Assembly: GCA_019309815.1 (NCBI GenBank)
Contig: JAFDFO010000151.1
Span: forward strand, 1 to 5,376
Reading direction: 5' to 3'
From: Deltaproteobacteria bacterium
GTDB lineage: Bacteria; Desulfobacterota; Desulfobacteria; Desulfobacterales; C00003060
DNA length: 5,376 bases
In this document: in pieces, positions 1-5,236 of the stretch
Numbering within the stretch: the stretch's first letter is position 1
Layout of the letters: every line of letters starts with the position of its first letter
Translations under genes and position numbers: made by a program
The notes under the pieces: generated by a model
The model's input: the letters and a program-made list of their open reading frames with translations, nothing else
What the model was told of the DNA's origin: nothing
The model's database searches: none

Positions 1-31
1 TTATGTAAGTTATTCCTGGGACGCAACACTA
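1..31 (+). repeat. 31-bp repeat, copy 1 (inverted relative to copy 2)
   Basis: Seen directly: this stretch matches the reverse complement of 3264-3294 at 28 of 31 positions, with long identical runs ATGTAAGTTATTC and GACGCAACACTA. It lies just after the end of gspK, while the other copy lies just before gspG, so the pair brackets the gspG-K block in opposite orientation. The left edge is set by the window start, so the repeat may be longer. No open reading frame or terminator hairpin is visible in it. I infer a dispersed genomic repeat; its function is unknown. Confidence 0.75.
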
Positions 32-53
32 TATGCCATCTCAAATAGGGCTT

Positions 54-1037
54 CTACTCCACTTTCCACGAGAGGGTATCTAACTTGCCCTCTGTTCTTT
101 TGACTATTCCAGAAATCCGCTTTGCCATAGCATCCCTTAAGCCCTCCGACGTTACTTCGAAATAGGTGCTGGAGGTCGTAAGCAACTCGTCAGAAATGTT
201 CACATCGCCCATACCCGGCAGCGTCTTATACCATGCGGGATCTGACAGATCACTTTCCTTGTCCTCGCGATATGAAACCATTTCTTCCACCATCCCGTCG
301 TCCAGGTCATCCGAAAGGGCCCTAAGAATCAGGGGGTAGGCGTTATTGACATTAATCTTTCCGTCACCGTAGGTACTTAGGTAGTTAGAGATACCGGGCT
401 TCTTCTCAGTGCCGTAAAAGAGTTCCTTTGTTATCCCTCTGACCAAAAGCAACTCCTCTAAGAATTCCAGCGGCGCATTCTTGCAGGCGTGTGGTTTTTC
501 CAGGGTCTGATAGTACGTGCCTTCCGCACCAAACCTAGTTACCTCACTGTTTCCATCGATCCAGTCTTTGATGGCATCTACGATGTTATCCACGTCCTCG
601 GAATAAAGGCCGAAGAGCGGTGAGTTCAAAAAACGTGTCAGAAGACCTTTTTGGACAGCATTGTACTCTCCGTTCTCATCAACCAGGCCGTTGACCTGAA
701 TCCTCGCCGAGTGATCCAGAATCTTGACCTCTATCAGACCTTCGTCAAACAGGGGAGCCGCATTCTCAGACAGGGCCTTTGAATCTGCCCAGATATCGTG
801 GAGGGAATCGACCTTCCCCTCTGCGCTGTCCACACTGAGAACCCCCAGAGCATAGTTGAATCCTGACTTGGCAATGTAGCCGATTTTGACCCCATCGCGG
901 AGGTTGGCAGTTGCCTGGAGGTCAGACCGCATAGATGCATTGAATTGAAGGGTCAATGCTACGATCAGGCTGATGACCAGAATTGTCAGGATTAGGGCCA
1001 TCCCGCGGTTGTTCCTGAGAACCTTTTTCATCACCAC
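54..1037 (-). CDS. gspK: Type II secretion system minor pseudopilin GspK
   Basis: 327-residue protein with a short basic leader ending in Arg-Gly (residues 11-12), then a hydrophobic helix of about 20 residues (13-32): a prepilin-peptidase signal. As is normal for GspK, position +5 of the mature protein is not Glu; here it is Leu17. The large periplasmic part has family hallmarks: DWID at 158-161 followed by GAEGTYY (170-176), and KINVNNA at 227-233 before a helix-hairpin-like C-terminal region. In known systems GspK caps the pseudopilus tip with GspI and GspJ. A good Shine-Dalgarno (AGAGGAG, 1047-1053) lies 9 nt before a GTG at 1037. The in-frame ATG at 1031 is 15 nt away, so I prefer the GTG start. 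The gene begins 22 nt after gspJ ends, consistent with one operon. Confidence in the family is very high; the exact start is less certain. Confidence 0.96.
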   Translation of the reverse strand: MVMKKVLRNNRGMALILTILVISLIVALTLQFNASMRSDLQATANLRDGVKIGYIAKSGFNYALGVLSVDSAEGKVDSLHDIWADSKALSENAAPLFDEGLIEVKILDHSARIQVNGLVDENGEYNAVQKGLLTRFLNSPLFGLYSEDVDNIVDAIKDWIDGNSEVTRFGAEGTYYQTLEKPHACKNAPLEFLEELLLVRGITKELFYGTEKKPGISNYLSTYGDGKINVNNAYPLILRALSDDLDDGMVEEMVSYREDKESDLSDPAWYKTLPGMGDVNISDELLTTSSTYFEVTSEGLRDAMAKRISGIVKRTEGKLDTLSWKVE

Positions 1038-1046
1038 TGTTTAGAA

Positions 1047-1053
1047 CTCCTCT
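1047..1053 (-). promoter_or_regulatory. Ribosome binding site deciding the gspK start
   Basis: AGAGGAG on the minus strand sits in the gspJ-gspK gap. It is 9 nt from GTG 1037, 12 nt from GTG 1034 and 15 nt from ATG 1031. The spacing favours the first GTG, which adds two residues to the prepilin leader. Confidence 0.6.
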
Positions 1054-1059
1054 GAGAGA

Positions 1060-1803
1060 CTACATCCGGTGGTCTCGTGCGTCGCTCTCTGCTTCCTTTG
1101 TCTCTCCCCCCATCGGAATGGTGACCGTGGTAAGGAACATATAAGGGGCTTCAGCACCCAGTCTGTTTTCAAATTCAAGTAATATGGAAACCATGCTCGG
1201 TATCTTGCCTTTGAATGCCTCGGTCGTTGAATCCCAGTTGTCGTACTCCTCCCCCTTGGCATCGTAATACGTGAAATCGATCGAAAGCAGTTTCTCACAG
1301 AGTACAAGTCCTCCGGTTCCTTTGCCTGGGGGTTCCTCCAGTTCCGGGGTGTCTGAACGATGAAGGACAAAATAGCTCTCTTCTTCACTTTGCTTGACGT
1401 AGTATTCTATTCTGGCTGTTCCGGAAGGCTGGTCTTTCTCGCTGAAGATGATGTGAGCCCTGGACAGGAATTGTAGAGAGTCGGCATCCCTGCCGTCTAT
1501 TTCCGTGTCATCACCAACGAAATCAGAACCCGTGATGTTGTCTTCATCTGATTCAGCAGGCTCAGGGTTCTGTGACACATAGATAGATTCCAAATCTTCG
1601 TGCATCCTGTCTAAGGTAATTCGTGCCATGCTGTAGATGTCGGCCTGGTATTCGGTTTCAGTCACGATGCGAGACGTCCCGACATATGAGGAATAGATCG
1701 TGGACAGAACGACGCCAAAGATGAACACTGCGATGAGGATTTCCAACAGAGTAAATCCATGCTGGTTCGTGCTGCACACGGATGAATAGCGCAGGGTTGT
1801 CAT
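1060..1803 (-). CDS. gspJ: Type II secretion system minor pseudopilin GspJ
   Basis: 247-residue protein with a type IV-prepilin-like N terminus: 16-residue leader ending in Gly16, then FTLLE (17-21) with Glu at +5 and a hydrophobic helix to about residue 38. The rest is a soluble periplasmic domain with a very acidic stretch (about residues 78-100, rich in Asp and Glu) and beta-rich segments, as in GspJ. In characterised systems GspJ forms the tip complex with GspI and GspK and helps start pseudopilus assembly. The frame is open further upstream, but ATG 1803 has a strong AAGAGGGGG ribosome site 7 nt before it and gives a normal-length leader. The upstream ATG at 1860 has no such site and would give a 35-residue leader. 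The gene follows gspI after 58 nt. Confidence 0.95.
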   Translation of the reverse strand: MTTLRYSSVCSTNQHGFTLLEILIAVFIFGVVLSTIYSSYVGTSRIVTETEYQADIYSMARITLDRMHEDLESIYVSQNPEPAESDEDNITGSDFVGDDTEIDGRDADSLQFLSRAHIIFSEKDQPSGTARIEYYVKQSEEESYFVLHRSDTPELEEPPGKGTGGLVLCEKLLSIDFTYYDAKGEEYDNWDSTTEAFKGKIPSMVSILLEFENRLGAEAPYMFLTTVTIPMGGETKEAESDARDHRM

Positions 1804-1810
1804 TGATGCA

Positions 1811-1819
1811 CCCCCTCTT
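1811..1819 (-). promoter_or_regulatory. Strong ribosome binding site for gspJ
   Basis: AAGAGGGGG on the minus strand, 7 nt before ATG 1803. It decides the start among several in-frame candidates and is the strongest ribosome site in the operon apart from that of gspG. Confidence 0.75.
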
Positions 1820-1861
1820 CCACGACCCGGCCATCCTTCTGATACGCAGCATTCCAACATT

Positions 1862-2272
1862 TTAGTCAGTCTTTGCCACAAACGTGTACAGCCTGACACT
1901 GTATTTGTATGGACTATCCTCACCCCACGAAACGGTCAGATCGAGTTGCCCAAGGTAGTCGGACACGCCTTCGGGTTCAACAGATGGAGCATCATTGACT
2001 GTTAGCTCCCAGTGATAGCCCGGGAAGTCTTCCCCGAAATCTCCGGAATCAGCGGAGAGATCCTCAGGATTTCCGGCCTCCACTTGAGCCATCTTGTGCT
2101 GTGCCAGGAAGATCGCTGTTGTAGTGAACTTTGTTTCAGTAGCAAGCGACAAGCTCTGGGACTGCGATCCGAGGACAACGACGAGAGTTGCAGCTATGAT
2201 GGCCAAGGCAAACATGACCTCGAGGAGGGTAAAACCAGCACGTCTGTTCTTTGTTGCGCAGAACAACGTCAT
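1862..2272 (-). CDS. gspI: Type II secretion system minor pseudopilin GspI
   Basis: 136-residue protein, a normal length for GspI. The basic leader (residues 1-13, ending RRAG) is followed by FTLLEVMFALAII, with Glu18 at mature position +5 and a hydrophobic helix to about residue 34. The helix continues into an LAQHKMAQVE segment (56-65), a region typical of GspI, followed by a small beta domain. In known systems GspI is the central partner that recruits GspJ and GspK into the tip complex. The start ATG overlaps the gspH stop in an ATGA arrangement (2269-2272). With little ribosome-site sequence of its own, translation is probably coupled to gspH. The stop is TAA at 1862-1864. Confidence 0.95.
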   Translation of the reverse strand: MTLFCATKNRRAGFTLLEVMFALAIIAATLVVVLGSQSQSLSLATETKFTTTAIFLAQHKMAQVEAGNPEDLSADSGDFGEDFPGYHWELTVNDAPSVEPEGVSDYLGQLDLTVSWGEDSPYKYSVRLYTFVAKTD

Positions 2273-2829
2273 AGCTCTACGAAATCCACATATTCTTCCA
2301 GTACTTCGACTTTTCCAAGAAAAGGGCTCAAGATGAGCGTGAACTCTCTCCCGTCCATTGCTTTCAGGTGGATTACTGACGGCTCAACATACCCTTTCTC
2401 GGTGAAGCGGATGGCTGTTTCACCAGATGTCTCCTTGCCTCTCCCCCAGCTCCACACATCCATGATCCGAACCCCCTCCGGGAGTTGAAAAGAGTTGGAC
2501 TGGGCCTCTGCCAGTTCTTCGTCGGAAGCCTTTGCCGACTCCACCCACAACCTGTTTGTCTCCAGGTCAAAATGGAGCATGAAGGCCTGACGCTCCCGGA
2601 CTGCTTCGTTTCTTAGAGTTCGGATAGTCCCTATCATTCTGCGCACCGAACTCTTCAGATCATCGGTAAGCAGGGAGTAACGGAATTTCGGCACAGTCAA
2701 GACAACTGTCAGACCGATCAACAGAATGACAACCGTCAGCTCAATTAAGGTGTACCCCCTTATCTTTAAATTCGGCTTAGGGTGACACACCTGTGCTTCA
2801 CTCAAGTTCCCAATTGTTGACGTCTTCAT
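2269..2829 (-). CDS. gspH: Type II secretion system minor pseudopilin GspH
   Basis: About 186 residues from ATG 2829. The prepilin signature is Arg24-Gly25 followed by YTLIE (26-30), with Glu at +5 and a hydrophobic helix to about residue 46, then a GspH/FimT-like periplasmic domain with a segment resembling RTLRNEAVRERQA just after the helix. In known systems GspH joins the tip to the GspG body. The start is uncertain. ATG 2829 overlaps the end of gspG by 32 nt and gives a 25-residue leader, with GGAG about 9 nt upstream. Shorter alternatives are an in-frame TTG (Leu9) and GTG (Val14), which give leaders of about 17 and 12 residues with weak ribosome sites. The open frame extends far upstream into gspG, but that part is an out-of-frame shadow. 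The 3' end overlaps gspI by 4 nt. Confidence 0.92.
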   Translation of the reverse strand: MKTSTIGNLSEAQVCHPKPNLKIRGYTLIELTVVILLIGLTVVLTVPKFRYSLLTDDLKSSVRRMIGTIRTLRNEAVRERQAFMLHFDLETNRLWVESAKASDEELAEAQSNSFQLPEGVRIMDVWSWGRGKETSGETAIRFTEKGYVEPSVIHLKAMDGREFTLILSPFLGKVEVLEEYVDFVEL

Positions 2830-3241
2830 CCTCGCCTTCTCCTCCGGGTTCTCCATCAGGACCGTAGGCCGAAAGATCAAAGTCGTCGTATACACCGGGC
2901 GAAAGATAGACGTATTCGTTGCCCCATGGATCTTTGGGCGCCTTCCCCTTTTCCAAATACCCGCCTTCACGCCAGGCTCTGGGAAGCTGACCAACAGTGG
3001 GGGCTTCGACGAGGGCCTGAAGGCCCTGCTCAGTGGTGGGATAGTAGCCATTGTCAAGCTTGTACAGCTTAAGCGCAGTCTCTATGCTTTCTATCTGAAC
3101 CCTGGCCTGCACGCGCCTGGCCTGTTCCGGTCGACCCATGACTCGAGGAATAATAAGCGTGGCCAGGATGCCTAAAATCACCATGACAACCATGATTTCT
3201 ATGAGCGTAAGCCCACGATTATCCAATCTATTTTTATTCAT
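2798..3241 (-). CDS. gspG: Type II secretion system major pseudopilin GspG
   Basis: 147 residues, the usual length for GspG. The leader of 10 residues ends in Arg-Gly and is followed by LTLIE (11-15), with Glu at mature +5, and a long hydrophobic helix through about residue 32. Family landmarks follow: YKLDNGYYPTTEQGL (60-74), DPWGNEY (104-110) and a C-terminal loop (about 116-144) with AYGPDGEPGGEGEDED. That acidic loop corresponds to the calcium-binding region of characterised GspG proteins. GspG is the main subunit of the periplasmic pseudopilus and is processed by the prepilin peptidase. ATG 3241 has AAGAGGTG 6 nt upstream. A GTG three codons earlier falls inside that ribosome site, so I reject it. 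A 246-nt repeat-bearing spacer separates the gene from gspF. Confidence 0.98.
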   Translation of the reverse strand: MNKNRLDNRGLTLIEIMVVMVILGILATLIIPRVMGRPEQARRVQARVQIESIETALKLYKLDNGYYPTTEQGLQALVEAPTVGQLPRAWREGGYLEKGKAPKDPWGNEYVYLSPGVYDDFDLSAYGPDGEPGGEGEDEDVNNWELE

Positions 3242-3247
3242 CGGCGT

Positions 3248-3255
3248 CACCTCTT
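3248..3255 (-). promoter_or_regulatory. Ribosome binding site for gspG
   Basis: AAGAGGTG on the minus strand, 6 nt before ATG 3241. It contains the in-frame GTG at 3250, which argues against that GTG being the start. Confidence 0.8.
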
Positions 3256-3263
3256 GTGGTTTC

Positions 3264-3294
3264 TAGTGTTGCGTCTCATGAATAACTTACATTA
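3264..3294 (-). repeat. 31-bp repeat, copy 2
   Basis: On the minus strand this matches window positions 1-31 at 28 of 31 positions, with mismatches at repeat positions 2, 16 and 19. It lies in the leader of gspG, ending 8 nt before the ribosome site. If gspG-K were one transcript, this copy and the copy after gspK would be complementary in the RNA. Confidence 0.75.
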
Positions 3295-3348
3295 TTTCCA
3301 AGATCGTCCAGGACGCGCAAAAACAACTTTCAAATCAGAAATTCGAAT

Positions 3349-3379
3349 TTGCGGCTTTCGCCTTGAGAACATTACGTGC
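3349..3379 (+). repeat. Dispersed repeat, copy downstream of gspF
   Basis: Seen directly: positions 3349-3374 match 4955-4980 at 21 of 26 bases, including the exact run CTTGAGAACAT. CGTGC then follows in both copies, after a 5-nt insertion in the other one. The two copies have the same orientation and flank gspF. This copy also contains TTTGCGGCT, which recurs at 5031-5039. Confidence 0.6.
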
Positions 3380-3388
3380 TTCGAATTT

Positions 3389-3414
3389 ACCTCCTAACGA
3401 CTCAACGCGGAGGT
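3389..3414. repeat. Inverted repeat ACCTCC / GGAGGT
   Basis: Six-bp arms with a 14-nt loop. In RNA read on the minus strand the 3' arm reads GGAGGT, like a ribosome site, but no good reading frame follows. A short stem of this kind can arise by chance; it is listed because it abuts the dispersed repeat. Confidence 0.3.
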
Positions 3415-3487
3415 CATGTTTGCTTTGATTTTTGTAAATAACTTTTTGGACAAGGCACTAGGGTCACACCTCTTCTTCTATCCTGGC

Positions 3488-4714
3488 TCAACGTATCATC
3501 TGATTCATCTCAAAAATGGGCAGCAGTATGGATACAACGATAAACAATACGATTAATCCCATGATCAGAATCATGACCGGCTCAAGCATAGACGTCATGG
3601 CCATGATCTGAGCTGCCACATCCCTCTCATAGGTATCTGCAATTTTACCCAGCATGGTCTCCAGTTCTCCGCTCTGCTCACCCACGGCGATCATCTGGAT
3701 CACAATGGAGGGAAACCATCGGCTTTGACCGAGCGGGCCGGCAAGGTCTTTTCCCGCCTGAATCTCTTCTATGGCAACGTCAATCACATCGGCGATCAAA
3801 ACATTGTTCGCGACGTTCCGGACGATTTGCAGGGCGGATATGAGTGGAACCCCCCCTTGCAAGAGGCTGCCGAGGGTTCTTGCAAACCGTGCCAGGGCGA
3901 TTTTCCTGTTGACAGGTCCAAAAATAGGCATACGGAGCTTGGCTTCATCCCACACGTATTGACCCTTTGGGGTCTTCTTCAGCCGCCCCAGAGCGATAGC
4001 GCCGATTGTGGCTGCGATCAGTATAACCCACCAAAAAGACTTAAAAAAATTGCTCGCATTAATGAGCAACACCGTAGGGACAGGGAGGGTCTGGTGCATT
4101 TCCTCGAAGACCGGGGTAATCTTGGGTATGACGAAAGTGACTAAGAAGAACAGGACCAGTGTCCCAACGAAGAACATAAACACTGGATAGGCCAAAGCCG
4201 CCTTGAAGCGACCTCTCAGGGCGTGCTGATGCTCCCCTAAGTCAGCCAGACGATCCAGAACCACATCGAGCGACCCGGATGCCTCTCCTGCCCGTACCAT
4301 GTTAACGTAAACACCTGAGAAGACTTTTGGATAGTCAGCAAGGGCAAAGGCGAGGCTGTTCCCTTCATTGACGGATTCCTTGATCTCAGCCAGGATTTTC
4401 TTCAGGACCGGGTTGGTGATCTGCGACACAATCCCCTCCAAAGACGCAACCAATGGAACCCCGGCACCCAATAAGGTTGCCAGTTGACGTGTTGCAATAG
4501 AAATCTCGCCTGGTTTGACGCGTTGGAGAAGAGAGGATACTGAGACAGGGCCGGACCTGAGATCTTTCGGTTTCGAGGTTGTCTCTTTTACCTCTACGGG
4601 AAAAACCCCTGATCCCCTCAGCCTTTGGCGGGCTGCCACGGGACTGTCGGCATCAATGATGCCGTTTACGCTCTTGCCCGATCCATCAAGGGCAGTGTAT
4701 TCATAAACGGGCAT
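3488..4714 (-). CDS. gspF: Type II secretion system inner-membrane platform protein GspF
   Basis: 408 residues, full length for GspF. The N terminus MPVYEYTALDGSGK is characteristic. Two homologous T2SSF domains follow: about 73-195, with RQLATLLGAGVPL (76-88) and RAGEASGSL (141-149), and about 275-398, with RFARTLGSLLQGGVPL (276-291) and AVGEQSGEL (343-351). Three membrane segments are visible at roughly 176-197, 227-243 and 378-400. In characterised systems GspF is the polytopic platform that works with the ATPase GspE and with GspL/M to assemble the pseudopilus. The ribosome site is poor (GAGAC about 12 nt before the ATG), yet the start matches the family. Unusually, gspE is not directly upstream: a 575-nt repeat-rich region and a divergent gene are there instead. 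A 246-nt spacer separates gspF from gspG. Confidence 0.98.
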   Translation of the reverse strand: MPVYEYTALDGSGKSVNGIIDADSPVAARQRLRGSGVFPVEVKETTSKPKDLRSGPVSVSSLLQRVKPGEISIATRQLATLLGAGVPLVASLEGIVSQITNPVLKKILAEIKESVNEGNSLAFALADYPKVFSGVYVNMVRAGEASGSLDVVLDRLADLGEHQHALRGRFKAALAYPVFMFFVGTLVLFFLVTFVIPKITPVFEEMHQTLPVPTVLLINASNFFKSFWWVILIAATIGAIALGRLKKTPKGQYVWDEAKLRMPIFGPVNRKIALARFARTLGSLLQGGVPLISALQIVRNVANNVLIADVIDVAIEEIQAGKDLAGPLGQSRWFPSIVIQMIAVGEQSGELETMLGKIADTYERDVAAQIMAMTSMLEPVMILIMGLIVLFIVVSILLPIFEMNQMIR

Positions 4715-4794
4715 AATTGCAACGTCTCGGAAACACTATAACCCACTGCATTCGTTAGTCTTTCGGCGACAGCCTGTTTTGGCTGCCCTCGTGG

Positions 4795-4818
4795 AATAAT
4801 GGAATATTGGATTTATGG
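4795..4818 (-). repeat. 8-bp tandem units, left arm (three units)
   Basis: Read on the minus strand the units are CCATAAAT, CCAATATT and CCATTATT. The last two are identical to units in the right array at 4905-4944, which lies in the opposite orientation. The two arms enclose about 86 nt of unrelated sequence. Confidence 0.7.
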
Positions 4819-4904
4819 TGCGTCTGGTTGAAAAATATATGGGAAAATAGTGAAAATTGATCCCAAAGGCCTTGACCCAAATACAGAAGTCATGCGTTTT
4901 TAAC

Positions 4905-4944
4905 CCATTATTCCAATATTCCAGCATTCCATTATTCCATTATA
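4905..4944 (+). repeat. 8-bp tandem units, right arm (five units)
   Basis: Five consecutive 8-mers: CCATTATT, CCAATATT, CCAGCATT, CCATTATT, CCATTATA. This is exact period-8 structure seen directly. From memory, arrays of this type recur between genes in Desulfobacterota genomes; this was not checked. Confidence 0.8.
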
Positions 4945-4954
4945 GCGCTGAAGG

Positions 4955-4990
4955 TTGCGCCTGACGGCTTGAGAACATCACACTGCGTGC
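4955..4990 (+). repeat. Dispersed repeat, copy upstream of gspF
   Basis: Second copy of the repeat at 3349-3379, in the same orientation, with 21 of 26 bases matching over 4955-4980, a 5-nt insertion CACTG, and then CGTGC. The conserved run CTTGAGAACAT also forms the left arm of an inverted repeat with GTTCTCAA at 5012-5019. Confidence 0.6.
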
Positions 4991-5019
4991 CCAATTGCGG
5001 AGCGGAGCTAAGTTCTCAA
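4969..5019. repeat. Inverted repeat TTGAGAAC / GTTCTCAA
   Basis: Perfect 8-bp arms (4969-4976 and 5012-5019) with a 35-nt loop, followed on the plus strand by TTTT. The loop is too long and the T-run too short for a confident intrinsic terminator, and no plus-strand gene lies before it. More likely it is a boundary of the dispersed repeat. Confidence 0.4.
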
Positions 5020-5027
5020 TTTTGTCG

Positions 5028-5052
5028 AGGTTTGCGGCTAAAAAGCCTACCT
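5028..5052. repeat. Small hairpin with an AAAA loop
   Basis: GGCT-AAAA-AGCC (5036-5047) is enclosed by AGGT / ACCT (5028-5031 / 5049-5052) with a small internal loop. It includes the word TTTGCGGCT, shared with the gspF-gspG spacer (3348-3356). Confidence 0.35.
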
Positions 5053-5061
5053 TACGGTCAG

Positions 5062-5089
5062 GTTATCAATGTTAACAATATATGATAAC
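5062..5089. promoter_or_regulatory. AT-rich dyad, possible operator
   Basis: GTTATCA (5062-5068) and TGATAAC (5083-5089) form a perfect 7-bp inverted repeat spaced by 14 nt, with the palindrome GTTAAC (5071-5076) inside. Such spaced AT-rich dyads are typical regulator binding sites, but no regulator is identifiable from this window. It could act on either divergent gene. Confidence 0.3.
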
Positions 5090-5097
5090 AAGAATTG

Positions 5098-5150
5098 CGG
5101 TTGAGTGTCAACCGTGTGGGGCCTAACTGGCTAGAAGCACACGGTTAGGC
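5098..5150 (+). promoter_or_regulatory. Overlapping, mutually exclusive hairpins / possible pseudoknot
   Basis: Three perfect inverted repeats interlock. Stem A is CGGTTGA / TCAACCG (5098-5104 / 5108-5114, 3-nt loop). Stem B is AACCGTGTG / CACACGGTT (5110-5118 / 5138-5146). Stem C is GCCTAAC / GTTAGGC (5121-5127 / 5144-5150). A and B share bases, so they exclude each other. B and C have the order 5'B-5'C-3'B-3'C, an H-type pseudoknot geometry if B's outer bases are given up. Whether this stretch is transcribed is unknown. It matches no riboswitch class I can recognise. Confidence 0.4.
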
Positions 5151-5179
5151 ATTATTCTTGCACTTTATGGCAACTAATC

Positions 5180-5198
5180 TCCAGCCAGGCTGGCTGGA
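5180..5198. repeat. Strong short hairpin TCCAGCCA-GGC-TGGCTGGA
   Basis: Perfect 8-bp stem with a 3-nt loop and no T-run on either side, so it is not an intrinsic terminator. It lies 10 nt before the -35-like element of the plus-strand gene, so it could be an operator or a part of a structured leader. Confidence 0.4.
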
Positions 5199-5207
5199 TT
5201 GTGGGCC

Positions 5208-5236
5208 TTGATAATGCCAGTCTTCGGTATTATGGT
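5208..5236 (+). promoter_or_regulatory. Candidate promoter for the plus-strand gene
   Basis: TTGATA (5208-5213), a 17-nt spacer, then TATGGT (5231-5236): five of six and four of six matches to the sigma-70 consensus. The inverted repeat ATAATGCC / GGTATTAT (5211-5218 / 5226-5233, one G-T pair) overlies the spacer and could be an operator. A start near 5243 would give a leader of about 47 nt. Confidence 0.35.

Larger units (their letters stand above)
3242..3487. other. Repeat-bearing spacer between gspF and gspG
   Basis: 246 nt without a convincing gene. It holds the second copy of the 31-bp repeat (3264-3294), an 11-bp odd palindrome (3305-3315), two direct copies of TTCGAATTT (3342-3350 and 3380-3388), one copy of a roughly 36-bp repeat also found upstream of gspF (3349-3379), and an inverted repeat ACCTCC / GGAGGT (3389-3394 / 3409-3414). 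No T-tailed terminator is visible on the minus strand. The best promoter guess for gspG is weak (TTGCGC, 18 nt, AATAAT on the minus strand). I cannot tell whether gspG-K is read through from gspF or has its own promoter. Confidence 0.7.

Noticed and set aside
1847..1856. CAGCATTCCA between gspI and gspJ, identical to part of the 8-bp array at 4922-4931
   Set aside because: Only a 10-bp match with no further tandem units. It could be a remnant, but chance is a sufficient explanation.
1804..1860. An upstream start for gspJ (ATG 1860, or further into gspI)
   Set aside because: There is no ribosome site at those positions and the prepilin leader would be unusually long, whereas ATG 1803 has an excellent site.
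2012..2488. Plus-strand open frame of 158 codons opposite gspH and gspI
   Set aside because: It lies antisense to two certain pseudopilin genes and its composition looks like a reversed coding frame. The other plus-strand frames opposite gspF (for example 3725-4144) are rejected for the same reason.
4736..4927. Minus-strand open frame of 63 codons beginning MLEYWNNG
   Set aside because: It is translated from the 8-bp repeat array and flanking repeat sequence, has no ribosome site and no family resemblance, and is best seen as a by-product of the repeat.
4939..4944. Perfect TATAAT on the minus strand as a gspF promoter
   Set aside because: It arises from the tandem unit CCATTATA, has no -35 at a proper distance and lies over 220 nt from gspF.
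4969..5023. Intrinsic terminator at the TTGAGAAC / GTTCTCAA dyad followed by TTTT
   Set aside because: The 35-nt loop, AT-rich stem and only four T residues make it weak, and no plus-strand gene precedes it.
5121..5150. Integron attC-like core words GCCTAAC and GTTAGGC
   Set aside because: Both fit the RYYYAAC / GTTRRRY consensus, but they are only 30 nt apart end to end, shorter than known attC sites. There are no inner complementary L boxes, no cassette and no integrase in view.
5148..5236. Cyclic-di-GMP riboswitch before the exported-protein gene
   Set aside because: A GGCAA word and two stems recall the layout, but the conserved GACGCAAAGCC-type core is absent, so I do not call it.
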